Below, one piece after another: positions 20,020 through 28,779 of a DNA stretch of 64,000 bases. Both the position numbers and the translations under genes were made by a program. The notes below the pieces were generated by a model, which worked only from the letters and a program-made list of their open reading frames with translations, searched no databases and was not told the DNA's origin. Where the stretch lies: positions 278,733-342,732 of the forward strand of contig DDSV01000049.1 of the NCBI GenBank assembly GCA_002344215.1, read 5' to 3'. Within the stretch, counting starts at the first letter, position 1; each line of letters opens with the position of its first letter. This DNA is from Akkermansiaceae bacterium UBA2381. Lineage in GTDB: Bacteria > Verrucomicrobiota > Verrucomicrobiia > Verrucomicrobiales > DEV007.

Positions 20020-22995
20020 ATGCCCTCGCCAAAACGGGAAGAACAGACCGAGTTGCCACTCTTCGCGGCGGTTTCCCCGATGTCGGAATCCTCAGTGAGT
20101 TCGGCCGCATGGGAACGCCACTTCCTCGGCTGGGATCAGCCCGTGCTCGACTCCACCGTCGCATTTCTGGCAGCCGGCTGGGACGGGAGCGGAATGCTCG
20201 ACCTCTCCGATCACCTCGTCGTCGTCCCGACCCGTCAGGCTGGCCGCCGTTTGCGCGAAGGACTCGCCCGCCACGCCGCCACCCGCGAGGCCGCGGTGCT
20301 GCCTCCGCTCGTGGTGACGCCGAATTACCTTTTTGCTCCCGCCCGGCTGGCGTCGAGCGGGCTCCCCGTCGCCTCGCCTCAGACCTCGCGACTCCTCTGG
20401 AGCGCCCTCCTTCTGCGACTGCCAACGACGGCTTTTCGCCGCCTCTTCCCGGTCGAGCCGGTCGAGCGCCATCTCGCCTGGGCGGACCGGCATGCCGCCG
20501 AGTTCCTCGAAGTGCGGGATCTCCTCATCGAATCCGGACTCGACTTCCGCGCCGCCGCCGAACGTCTCGCCGAATCCGAAATCGAAACGGCCCGCTGGCA
20601 GGAACTCGCCGCCCTTGAGGAGGCCGCCATCACGCTCATCGAAGCGGGTGGCTTTCGCGATCCCGGGCTCGCTTCGCTCGAGGCGGCCAAAGCCGGAGTT
20701 CTCCCCGCGACGATCCGCCACCTCGTCGTCGCGGCCGTGCCTGATCTGCGCCCGCTCGCGGCCGGGGCGCTCGCCCACCACGCCGCCGCGCTGCCCGTCA
20801 CCTTGCTCGTGGCCGCCCCGGAAAACGAAGCCGACTCCTTCGACGATTTCGGACGACCGTGTCCCCTGACCTGGCTCGAGCGCGAGATCGCTTTCACCGA
20901 TCCCGCCGGCACCCTCCATCCCTGTGCCCATCCGCTCGCCCAGGCCGACCGTTGCCGCGAACTCCTCGCCTCCTACGAGGATCCCGCCGCCTCGGCCGCG
21001 ATCGGTCTGCCCGATCCCGAGCTCGCGCCCACTCTCGAACACCGCTTCGCCGCCCACGGACTGCCCACCTACGATCCCGCCGGACGCGCCGTTTCGCGCG
21101 AGGGCATCGTCCATCTCCTGCGCCTCGTTTCCGAGCTTCTCGCGTCGGAACGTTACGACACCTTCCGCCAGCTCCTCCGCTGCCCCGGCTTCGCCACTGC
21201 GATGTTGCCCGAAGCCCGGCGCGATTCCCTGCGCTCCGGCTGGCTCTTGAAAGACTCCGACGAGCTCTCCTTCCGCCACCTCCCCGGTGATCTCGACGAC
21301 GCCCTCGACGCGATCGCCCGCCAGCCTGACAAAACCACCACTCTCGCCACCGTCCTCGAGGGGGCGATGTCCTTCGTCGCCCGTCTCCGCAAGGGCGACT
21401 TCACCGAAGAACTCTGCGCTTTCCTCGCCGCCGTCTTCGCCGAAAAGCGCCTTTCCCCCCACGATCCCGAGACCGCCGTCTTCGCTGAAGTCGCCGCCGC
21501 GATCCACGCGCTCGAGTCCGACCTGGCCTCCGCCGCGCCCGCCTTCCCGAAGAAGCCCGGAGCCGATGACCGCTTTTACCTCCTTCTCTCCTCGCTCGGG
21601 GAATGCCGCGTCAATCTCGAGCGCGGACCGCGAGATCTCGACTTGCAAGGCTGGCTCGAACTGATCTGGGAGGACGCCCCCCACCTCCTCGTCACCGGCA
21701 TGAACGATCACGCCGTGCCCGAGTCGCTCGTTGGACACGCCTTCCTTCCCGACTCGGCCCGCAAGCTCCTCGGCGTGCCCGACAATGACGCCCGTTTCGC
21801 CCGCGACGCCTACGTCCTCGCCCTCCTCGTCGAGACACGACGAAAGAACGGCCGGCTCGATCTCCTCTTCGGACGTTTCTCCGCCACCGGCGATCCTTTG
21901 CGTCCCTCGCGTTTGTTGTTTCAATGTCAGGATCACGAGCTCGCCTCACGGACCCTGCGCCTCTTCCGCGAGAGCGAGGCCGGACACATCCCGCCCGCCC
22001 GCACCCTCGCCTGGCAGTTGAAACCCGCGCCACTGCCGGCCGAACACAAGATCTTCACCCGGATCAGCGTCACCGGCTTCAAGACCTACCTGACCTGCCC
22101 CTTCCGCTTTTACCTGAAACACGGCCTCGGGATGGAGCCGGTCGAGGCGGGCAAAAGCGAACTCGATTCCCGCGATTTCGGCAATGCCATCCACGCCGCC
22201 CTCGAAGCCTACGGACGCGACGAGGAACTGCGACGCTCCACCGATGCCGGCGTCATCGAGGCCGCCTTCGCGGCCGGGATCGACCGCTGGTTCGCGTGGC
22301 ACTTCGGGCCGCGTCTTTCCACTCCCCTCCTCATCCAACGCGAAGCCGCGCGACGACGCCTCGCCCGCTGGGCCGCGATCGAAGCGGAACAGCGCTCAAA
22401 CGGTTGGGAGATCCTCGAGGTCGAGGCGGAACTCGGGAAAACCGAATCGTGGGCCTTTGCGATCGACGGCATGCCCGTGACCGGCCGGATCGACCGCATC
22501 GAACGCCATCCCTCCGAGGGGCTCCGCGTCTTCGATTTCAAGACCCTCTCGCCCATGGAAAACGGACGCCGCAAAACCGTCGATCGTTTTCACCTCGTCA
22601 ACGTGAAGCGCACCGAGGATCCCGCGTCTTTCCCCGCCTGGTCGCGCACCGTCGATGCGAAGGGCAAGGAGCTGCGGTGGATCGATCTGCAGGTGCCGCT
22701 CTATCACCTCGCCCTTTCGCAGCGCTTTCCCGGCGAGACCATCACCGCCGGCTACGTCACCCTCGGACGTACCGCCGAGGAGATCGGACTCGATCCCTGG
22801 ACCGGCCTCGACGAGTCCATCCTGACATCCGCCCAAACTTGCGCCGCCGGCGTCATCCGGTCCATCCGCGACGGGATCTTCTGGCCTGCCAACGAACGAA
22901 TGCCCGAGTGGGACGAATTCCGCGCCATGCTCTCCCCGACCGCCGCCGATGCCGTCGACCCGAGAGGGTTGGGTGCGGCACATAACCCTGTCTGA
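20020..22995 (+). CDS. AddB/RecB-like PD-(D/E)XK nuclease subunit
   Basis: 991 residues from the ATG at 20020. The N-terminal part resembles the inactive helicase fold of AddB (HLVVVPTRQAGRRLREGLAR). The C-terminal third is a RecB-type nuclease: FKTYLTCPFRFYLKHGL, then a conserved His in FGNAIHAALEAYG, the catalytic core GRIDRIERHPSEGLRVFDFK (about residue 845), and WIDLQVPLYHLAL carrying the Gln-Tyr motif. Classical AddB also carries a four-cysteine Fe-S cluster; here only the Cys in LTCPF is in place and no C-terminal Cys cluster is seen. The last base is shared with the start of the AddA-like gene. Together they should process double-strand breaks for recombination. Very GC-rich with long antisense shadow frames. 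Confidence 0.85.
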   Translation: MPSPKREEQTELPLFAAVSPMSESSVSSAAWERHFLGWDQPVLDSTVAFLAAGWDGSGMLDLSDHLVVVPTRQAGRRLREGLARHAATREAAVLPPLVVTPNYLFAPARLASSGLPVASPQTSRLLWSALLLRLPTTAFRRLFPVEPVERHLAWADRHAAEFLEVRDLLIESGLDFRAAAERLAESEIETARWQELAALEEAAITLIEAGGFRDPGLASLEAAKAGVLPATIRHLVVAAVPDLRPLAAGALAHHAAALPVTLLVAAPENEADSFDDFGRPCPLTWLEREIAFTDPAGTLHPCAHPLAQADRCRELLASYEDPAASAAIGLPDPELAPTLEHRFAAHGLPTYDPAGRAVSREGIVHLLRLVSELLASERYDTFRQLLRCPGFATAMLPEARRDSLRSGWLLKDSDELSFRHLPGDLDDALDAIARQPDKTTTLATVLEGAMSFVARLRKGDFTEELCAFLAAVFAEKRLSPHDPETAVFAEVAAAIHALESDLASAAPAFPKKPGADDRFYLLLSSLGECRVNLERGPRDLDLQGWLELIWEDAPHLLVTGMNDHAVPESLVGHAFLPDSARKLLGVPDNDARFARDAYVLALLVETRRKNGRLDLLFGRFSATGDPLRPSRLLFQCQDHELASRTLRLFRESEAGHIPPARTLAWQLKPAPLPAEHKIFTRISVTGFKTYLTCPFRFYLKHGLGMEPVEAGKSELDSRDFGNAIHAALEAYGRDEELRRSTDAGVIEAAFAAGIDRWFAWHFGPRLSTPLLIQREAARRRLARWAAIEAEQRSNGWEILEVEAELGKTESWAFAIDGMPVTGRIDRIERHPSEGLRVFDFKTLSPMENGRRKTVDRFHLVNVKRTEDPASFPAWSRTVDAKGKELRWIDLQVPLYHLALSQRFPGETITAGYVTLGRTAEEIGLDPWTGLDESILTSAQTCAAGVIRSIRDGIFWPANERMPEWDEFRAMLSPTAADAVDPRGLGAAHNPV

Positions 22996-25900
22996 TGAGC
23001 AACCCCTTCCAACTCCCTCACGAAATGATCCTCGCCTCGGCGGGGTCGGGGAAGACGTGGCAGCTCACGAACCGCTACATCGCCCTGATGGCGCTGCAGC
23101 TTCGCAGCGGCCAGCCTGTCGCACCCGAGCGCATCCTCGCGGCGACCTTCACGAAGAAGGCGGCGGGGGAATTCTTCGATTCCATCCTCGTGAAACTGGC
23201 CGAGGCGGCCTCCGATCCGAAGAAGGCCGCCGCCCTCGCCGGTGACCGCGAGGATCCGCTCGCACCCGTCCTCGCCACGCTCACACCGGAGGATTACACG
23301 CGCCTCCTCCGCGTCTTCATCTCGCGGATGCCGCGACTCTTTCTCGGCACGCTCGACAGCTTTTTCGCGAACCTGCTGCGCGCCTTCCCCTCCGAGTTCG
23401 GTCTCACCGGCGACTTCGAGACGATGGACGATTACCAGTCCACTGTGGCCCGCGCGAGCGTCTATGATGCCGTCTTCACGCGTCGTCCTTTTTCGGGGAA
23501 GGGCGAGGATCCGGCCCAGACCGCCTTTCTCGAGGCCTTCCGTCTCGCCACCCTCGGATCGGATGAGAACCGCGTCGCCAAACAGTTGGATGGGTACATC
23601 GACGATCTTCATGATCTCTATTTGAATGCTCCCTCCTCCCAGCGCTGGGGGAACGCCGCCGCGATCTGGGAGGATGGTGGCAGCCATTGGTTTGTCGAAG
23701 GGATAGTCCCCCGCGAGGAAAGCGGGCGACTGATTGCAGCGCTGAAGGCCATCGAAGCGGCGGGCGACAAGGTCGAATGGAAATACTGGGACGAGTTTTT
23801 CGACGAGATCGCCGACTTCACACCCGGCTTCCCGCTGCCCGGACGCATCGCCTATGTGGCGGAGCGCGTCCTCGCCGCCTGGCGCGACCTTGCCTCCGGC
23901 TCCGCCGCGATCAAATTCAACCGCACCGTCCATACCCTCGGACCCAACGGCTGCGAGCCGCTCCGCCGTCTCTTTCAATGGATCGTCGGCGGCGAGCTGA
24001 AGGCGAAACTCGAGCGCACCCGCGGCGTGCGCGAACTGCTCCATCACTATGAGGCGGCTTATTCAGGACAGGTGCGGCGGCGCGGTCTCCTCACCTTCCA
24101 GGACGTGCAGCTGCTCCTCGCGGGACGCGGCGAGGGCAACGCGGACGACTCGCCCATTTTCACGCAGATCCCCGGAGACGATGACCGTCTCCGCATCGAT
24201 TACCGCCTCGACGCGCGCTACGATCACTGGCTCCTCGATGAATTCCAGGATACGAACCTCCTCCAGTGGCGCGTCATCGAGAATCTCATCGACGAGGTCG
24301 TGCAGGACACCTCGGGGACGCGCTCGCTCTTCCAGGTCGGCGATCTCAAGCAGGCCATCTATGCCTGGCGCGGCGGCGACACGCGGCTCTTCACCGACAT
24401 CGCGGCCCGCTACAACGAACACGAGGAGCGCGTAAAACGGCGTCACCTCGATATCTCGTGGCGGTCGGGACACGACGTGATCGATCCGGTGAACCGCGTC
24501 TTCGGCGACAAGGCCGCCCTTGCTGCGCTCGAGCTGCCCGTCGCCGCGATCGAGCAGTGGGAATGGCACGATCACCTCGTCTCTTCGAAAGGCGAAGACT
24601 ACGAGGGCATCACCCTGTTGCTGAATCCCGTGGCGCCTTCGGGAGAAAAGCCCGAGCCCGGCGATATCGACGCCCTCGTCGCCGCGATCCTCGAGGAGAT
24701 CGATCCGGTGCGGCGCGGTCTTTCCTGCGCCATCCTCGTGCAGAAAAACCGCTCGGGCGAGGAACTCGTCGACGCCCTCCGCGGCCTCACGCGCATCCCG
24801 GTGGTGAGCGAGTCGGAGATCTTCATCGCCTCGGACAATCCGCTGAACCGCGCGCTCATGAGCCTCTTCCAGATCGCGGCGCATCCCGGCGACACTTTCG
24901 CGTGGGAGCATCTGCGCATGGGACCGTTGGGAGGAATGTTAGAGTCTCGGGAGATCTCTTCACTCGCCTTTTCCTCGAATCTCCTCGCCGAACTCTTCGA
25001 GGGCAACTTCGAAGCGGTCTCGCGCCATTGGACGCGCGAACTCGAGACGGCGCACGACGCGCCCTTCGATGATTTCACCCGTGGCCGGGCCGAGGAATTC
25101 GCCCTCGCCGCACGGATTTTCGACGAATCGGGCAGCCGCGACATCGACGAGTTTCTCGCCTTTCTTGAGACCTACCGCACCCGCGAGGCCGTCGCCGGCC
25201 AGGTCGTGCAGGTGATGACGGTTCACAAGTCGAAGGGACTGACCTTTGACGCGGTCATTCTCCCCGAGCTCGACGGAAACTCCCTCGACACGGCCCGTCG
25301 CGAGATCGGGGCGAAAAAGGACGAAGCCCGCGAGGTCGAGTGGGTGCTGGAAATGCCGCGCAAGGAATTCGTCGCCGCCGATCCCGTGCTGGCGGACTAT
25401 GCGGCCGAGCGCGCCGCCGAGGCGGCCTATGAGAATTTCTGCAAGTTCTACGTCGCGATGACGCGCGCGAGCCGGGCCAACTACCTCATCACGATGCCCC
25501 GCGGCTCCAGCTCCACCTCGCGAAATTTCGTGAAGCTGCTCGAAGATACTCTCGCGGGTGATCCGGGCGAGATTCACTTCGGAGACGTGGCCGCGAAAAT
25601 TCTCTACGAGAGCGCCACAGCCCGAACGAACCGGCGCTGGTATGAGGCCTTCCACCCCGCCGAAGAAGCGCCAGTAGAGGTGACCCATTCCTCAACGGGC
25701 GTCGATCCGGCCCTCGGCCGCTTCCGCCCGCGCCGCCGCACGCCGAGCGGATCGGAGATCATCACGGTCAGCGCGGCCCAGCTTTTCAGCCGCAAGGGCG
25801 GCGAGGCGCGCGAATTCGGCACGCTCGTCCACGCGCTGTTTGAAGCGCTCGAGTGGAGCGGGACCTTCGATCTTGAGTCCCTCGCCGCGGATTGGACTTC

Positions 25901-26300
25901 CCGCCATCCTGGCTCGGGCTCGCTCGCGGACGCCCTCGATCAGGTGCGCGGAGTCCTCGCCGTGCCTGCGCTGCACGCCGCCCTCTCCTGTCCCGGCCCG
26001 CACGCAGAGGTCTGGCGTGAAAAGAATTTCGAGATTCTTCTCGGCGAGGAGTGGCTTTCGGGCACCTTCGACCGGGTCGTGATCGAGCGCGAGGCGGGCG
26101 GACGCGCCACCGCCGCCACGATTCTCGATTTCAAGACTGATCGCGTGGGCAATGATGATGAAATCGCGGCCGCAGTCGCCAAATACCGGCCCCAACTCGA
26201 AACTTATCGTGAGGTTCTCCAGCGCATGACCGGCCTTCCTCAGGATTCGATACGCTGCGCCCTCATTTTCACCCGTGCCCGGACGCTCAAGTGGCTCTGA
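22995..26300 (+). CDS. addA: AddA-like UvrD-family helicase-nuclease
   Basis: 1101 residues. Superfamily 1A helicase with C-terminal nuclease. Walker A is LASAGSGKT (13-21), Walker B WLLDEFQDTNLLQW (about 413-426), motif III FQVGDLKQAIYAWRGGD, motif V VMTVHKSKGLTFDAVILPEL, and motif VI in KFYVAMTRASRANYLI. The nuclease has FGTLVHALFE, TILDFKTD (about 1043) and YRPQLETYREVL. Shorter than B. subtilis AddA (about 1230). Overlaps the AddB-like gene by one base (ATGA-type coupling). The alternative name RecB-like is possible, but the AddAB arrangement of two nuclease domains fits better. Confidence 0.9.
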   Translation: MSNPFQLPHEMILASAGSGKTWQLTNRYIALMALQLRSGQPVAPERILAATFTKKAAGEFFDSILVKLAEAASDPKKAAALAGDREDPLAPVLATLTPEDYTRLLRVFISRMPRLFLGTLDSFFANLLRAFPSEFGLTGDFETMDDYQSTVARASVYDAVFTRRPFSGKGEDPAQTAFLEAFRLATLGSDENRVAKQLDGYIDDLHDLYLNAPSSQRWGNAAAIWEDGGSHWFVEGIVPREESGRLIAALKAIEAAGDKVEWKYWDEFFDEIADFTPGFPLPGRIAYVAERVLAAWRDLASGSAAIKFNRTVHTLGPNGCEPLRRLFQWIVGGELKAKLERTRGVRELLHHYEAAYSGQVRRRGLLTFQDVQLLLAGRGEGNADDSPIFTQIPGDDDRLRIDYRLDARYDHWLLDEFQDTNLLQWRVIENLIDEVVQDTSGTRSLFQVGDLKQAIYAWRGGDTRLFTDIAARYNEHEERVKRRHLDISWRSGHDVIDPVNRVFGDKAALAALELPVAAIEQWEWHDHLVSSKGEDYEGITLLLNPVAPSGEKPEPGDIDALVAAILEEIDPVRRGLSCAILVQKNRSGEELVDALRGLTRIPVVSESEIFIASDNPLNRALMSLFQIAAHPGDTFAWEHLRMGPLGGMLESREISSLAFSSNLLAELFEGNFEAVSRHWTRELETAHDAPFDDFTRGRAEEFALAARIFDESGSRDIDEFLAFLETYRTREAVAGQVVQVMTVHKSKGLTFDAVILPELDGNSLDTARREIGAKKDEAREVEWVLEMPRKEFVAADPVLADYAAERAAEAAYENFCKFYVAMTRASRANYLITMPRGSSSTSRNFVKLLEDTLAGDPGEIHFGDVAAKILYESATARTNRRWYEAFHPAEEAPVEVTHSSTGVDPALGRFRPRRRTPSGSEIITVSAAQLFSRKGGEAREFGTLVHALFEALEWSGTFDLESLAADWTSRHPGSGSLADALDQVRGVLAVPALHAALSCPGPHAEVWREKNFEILLGEEWLSGTFDRVVIEREAGGRATAATILDFKTDRVGNDDEIAAAVAKYRPQLETYREVLQRMTGLPQDSIRCALIFTRARTLKWL

Positions 26301-26340
26301 AACAAAAAAATCACGAATCAGGATTGCACCCTTTCTGCTC

Positions 26341-26356
26341 TTTCGTTATAACGAAA
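26341..26356. promoter_or_regulatory. Perfect 16-bp palindrome, possible operator
   Basis: TTTCGTTATAACGAAA is fully self-complementary and lies 27 bases before the probable start of the following membrane protein, in a short AT-rich patch after addA. Position and symmetry suggest binding by a dimeric repressor; no regulator is identified. Confidence 0.35.
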
Positions 26357-26382
26357 TTCCGAAACACGACAGGCTCAGAGAG

Positions 26383-27084
26383 GTGTACGAGCGATATCCC
26401 ATTTCCAGCATCCAGCAATCCTACCGCCCCGTTCCCGAAACGAGGACAGTAGTGATGCCTCTTATTATTGCCGCCGTCGGCATCGGACTGGTGACTTTTT
26501 ATGTCAGAACGAAGCCGGAAACCGCTCAAGCGGATGCGGCTATCGCGGAAATCCAGATCCCGGAGAAACCTCCCGTTTCAATCAATCAGCCGGTAAACGA
26601 GGTTCCCCGTGCCATCCCGGTAACGATGGTGGAAGACGGAGCCTTGAGCCCATCGCTTCCCCTTCTTCAGCGCGATGGGGTGACATCCGAGGATTTCACT
26701 TCGTGGATGTCGCCGCTCGCTCTCGACACCTACATCCGGCAGAAAAACCGGGGATTCGAAAAAACGTTCTGGGAGCGCGGTCACTGGATCAAAGCAGTCG
26801 AGGGTCGCTGGAACAACGGCGCTCACGAGTTCCGCATCGCCTTTGCCGCCAATCCAGATCCGGAACGTATCCAGTGGTACTACCGCATTGACCAGACCGA
26901 GGCCCAGTTCACGGAAACTCTCAACCGCCTCCGCAACGAGGGTTACACGCTGGCCCAGAGCCACGCCTATGTCCTCCCGGACGGCAGCAGACGATTTCAG
27001 GGAGTCTGGCAGCGGACTGTTTCAGGATCCGGGAAAAACAACGGCCCCCAGGATTTCATCGGCGCCGCCACCGGGATTCGGTGA
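26383..27084 (+). CDS. Uncharacterised single-span membrane protein
   Basis: 234 residues from a GTG at 26383. An ATG at 26455, preceded by GAGG at a good distance, would give 210 residues and begin directly at the membrane helix. One hydrophobic segment (MPLIIAAVGIGLVTFYV) is followed by a Pro-rich linker and a folded domain from about residue 95 (DFTSWMSPLALDTYIRQK, WIKAVEGRWNNGAHEFRIAF, RIQWYYRIDQTEAQF). The repeated aromatic pattern could be a periplasmic binding domain. I do not recognise a family. It follows addA but is separated from it by the palindrome at 26341, so it probably has its own promoter. Confidence 0.6.
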   Translation: MYERYPISSIQQSYRPVPETRTVVMPLIIAAVGIGLVTFYVRTKPETAQADAAIAEIQIPEKPPVSINQPVNEVPRAIPVTMVEDGALSPSLPLLQRDGVTSEDFTSWMSPLALDTYIRQKNRGFEKTFWERGHWIKAVEGRWNNGAHEFRIAFAANPDPERIQWYYRIDQTEAQFTETLNRLRNEGYTLAQSHAYVLPDGSRRFQGVWQRTVSGSGKNNGPQDFIGAATGIR

Positions 27085-27120
27085 ACCTCCGGATTTGATG
27101 AATCCTCTCCGCTCCCTGCC

Positions 27121-28557
27121 TCAGGCAATGAGATCCTTGATGACCGTGCCTCCGAACTGCGAAAGCTGCTTGAAGCGTCCCGCGTGATAGAAGTTCAGCT
27201 TGTTGTCGTCGAGCCCTAACAAACGCAAGAGCGTGACGTGGAAATCGCGGACGTGGGCCTTGCCCTCGACCGCCTCCATCCCCAGTTCGTCGGTCGCGCC
27301 GATGGTGTGTCCGGCCTTGCAACCGCCGCCGGCGAGCCAGATCGTCATGGCATTGGGATTGTGGTCGCGGCCGTAGGCGGTGCCTCCGCGGACCCCGTTG
27401 TCAGGCGTGCGGCCGAATTCCCCGCACCAGACGATGAGGGTCGAATCGAGCAGCCCGCGCTCCTTCAAATCGGCGATGAGCGCGGCGATGGGCTGGTCGA
27501 CCCCTGCGACGAGATTGCCGTGGGCCCGCTCGATGTAGTCGTGGCTGTCCCATGACCCATGATAGAGCTGCACGAAACGTACCCCCTTCTCGACGAGCTT
27601 GCGGGCGAGGAGACATTTGCGCCCGAAGGCATCGGTCGTGTCCTTGCCAATGCCGTAGGCTTCCCTGGTCTTTTCGTTTTCTTTGGAAAGGTCGACGGTC
27701 TCGGGCACCTGCATCTGCATGCGGAAAGCAAGCTCGTAGCTGTCCATCCGCGCGCTCAATTCGGCGTGGTCGGGATGCTCTGCGGCATGAGCCGCGTTCA
27801 ACGAGGTGATGAGATCGAGGTTCTTCCGCTGATGGTCCCGCGTCACCCCCGCAGGCGGCGAAAGATCAAGAATGGGCGAACCTTTCGGGCGCAGCGGCGT
27901 ACCCTGATAGCTGGCGGGCAGGTAGCCGTTGCTCCAGTTCGCCGCGCCGCCCTGAGGGTAGCTGACCTCGGGCAGGACGATAAAACCGGGCAGGTCCTGA
28001 TTCACCGAACCGAGTCCGTAGTTCACCCACGAGCCAATCCCCGGATCACCGCCAAAGCGGTTGCCGGTATTCATCTGAAACATCGCCGTGGGATGGTTCA
28101 CGCTGTCGACGGTGCAGCCACGGAAAAAGCAGATCTCGTCCGCGACCCGGGCGAGGTGCGACCAGTTTTCCGCCATGTCCGCCCCGCTCTGTCCGGCTTT
28201 GATGAACTTGAACGGGCTTTGCACGTAGTAGCGCTTCCCGCTCTCCATCGCCGACTTCTGTTTGCCCTCACGGACAAACTCCTTGAGGTGCATTTTTTCA
28301 AGCATTGGCTTCGGGTCGAAAGTGTCGATGTGCGAAGGCCCTCCCTCCATCATCAGGAAAATGATGTGTTTTGCTTTGGCCTCGGGGAAATGACCGGGCT
28401 TGGGAGCGAGTGGTCCGGCTTTGGCCTTTTCCTCGGCAAGGAGGGCGCTGAAAGCGACGCTGCCGAGCGAGGCACCGAGCCCGTAGACAAACTCACGCCG
28501 GGTCGGCGCATGGAAGGCGCGGGCACCAGCACAGGGGAAATAGGGACGGGGTTTCAT
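27121..28557 (-). CDS. DUF1501 family protein with Tat-type signal (sulfatase/phosphatase-like fold)
   Basis: 478 residues from the ATG at 28557 (MKPRPYFPCAG). A longer frame exists upstream, but those 42 codons lie in the interspersed repeat. The N-terminus TRREFVYGLGASLGSVAFSA has a twin arginine before a hydrophobic stretch, as expected for Tat export. The body shows DUF1501 hallmarks: KHIIFLMMEGGPSHIDTFDP, GSWVNYGLGS, VWCGEFGRTP, and the C-terminal TIGATDELGMEAVEGKAHV. DUF1501 proteins have the alkaline-phosphatase fold and almost always pair with DUF1549/DUF1553 cytochromes in Planctomycetes and Verrucomicrobia; their role is unknown. It lies 222 bp downstream of that partner gene. Confidence 0.9.
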   Translation of the reverse strand: MKPRPYFPCAGARAFHAPTRREFVYGLGASLGSVAFSALLAEEKAKAGPLAPKPGHFPEAKAKHIIFLMMEGGPSHIDTFDPKPMLEKMHLKEFVREGKQKSAMESGKRYYVQSPFKFIKAGQSGADMAENWSHLARVADEICFFRGCTVDSVNHPTAMFQMNTGNRFGGDPGIGSWVNYGLGSVNQDLPGFIVLPEVSYPQGGAANWSNGYLPASYQGTPLRPKGSPILDLSPPAGVTRDHQRKNLDLITSLNAAHAAEHPDHAELSARMDSYELAFRMQMQVPETVDLSKENEKTREAYGIGKDTTDAFGRKCLLARKLVEKGVRFVQLYHGSWDSHDYIERAHGNLVAGVDQPIAALIADLKERGLLDSTLIVWCGEFGRTPDNGVRGGTAYGRDHNPNAMTIWLAGGGCKAGHTIGATDELGMEAVEGKAHVRDFHVTLLRLLGLDDNKLNFYHAGRFKQLSQFGGTVIKDLIA

Positions 28558-28595
28558 GGCTGGGAAGGCGCAACTTGGGTGAACTTCGTGAAAAA

Positions 28596-28748
28596 CATCC
28601 GCGTCCATCCGCGTCCCATCTGCGGAAATCTGCGATCCAAGTCCTCGACTATTTGCGAAAATTTGCGGCCCATTCGCGGCCATTTGCTTTCCATTCTCTT
28701 CAACGCAGATGAGCGCGGATTGCCGCAGATGAACGCAGATCGGGATCC
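28596..28748. repeat. Interspersed intergenic repeat of degenerate CTGCGGA/TCCGCAG units in opposed arms
   Basis: Arm 1 (28596-28638) repeats a motif like ATCCGCGTCC and ATCTGCGGAA. A middle part (28651-28687) repeats ATTTGCGGCC-like units. Arm 2 (28701-28748) has the complementary orientation (AACGCAGATGAGCGCGGA and similar). The phase is about 11-12 bases and the arms could pair. Such short-word repeats are scattered between genes in many PVC and related genomes. It fills the space between the DUF1553 and DUF1501 genes and produces a spurious N-terminal extension of the latter. Confidence 0.6.
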
Positions 28749-28779
28749 GACAAAACCTCCCTCGAATCTCGCTGTTTTT

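Noticed and set aside
20092..21936. 614-codon open frame on the minus strand, plus other long frames in 20-26 kb
   Set aside because: Antisense shadows of the addB/addA genes, caused by very high GC; compositions are dominated by Gly, Arg, Glu and Ala with no domain pattern.
22752..24047. 431-codon minus-strand frame across the addB/addA junction
   Set aside because: Crosses two strongly supported overlapping genes; no recognisable motif.
28558..28683. N-terminal 42-codon extension of the DUF1501 protein
   Set aside because: It is translated interspersed repeat and would bury the Tat signal.
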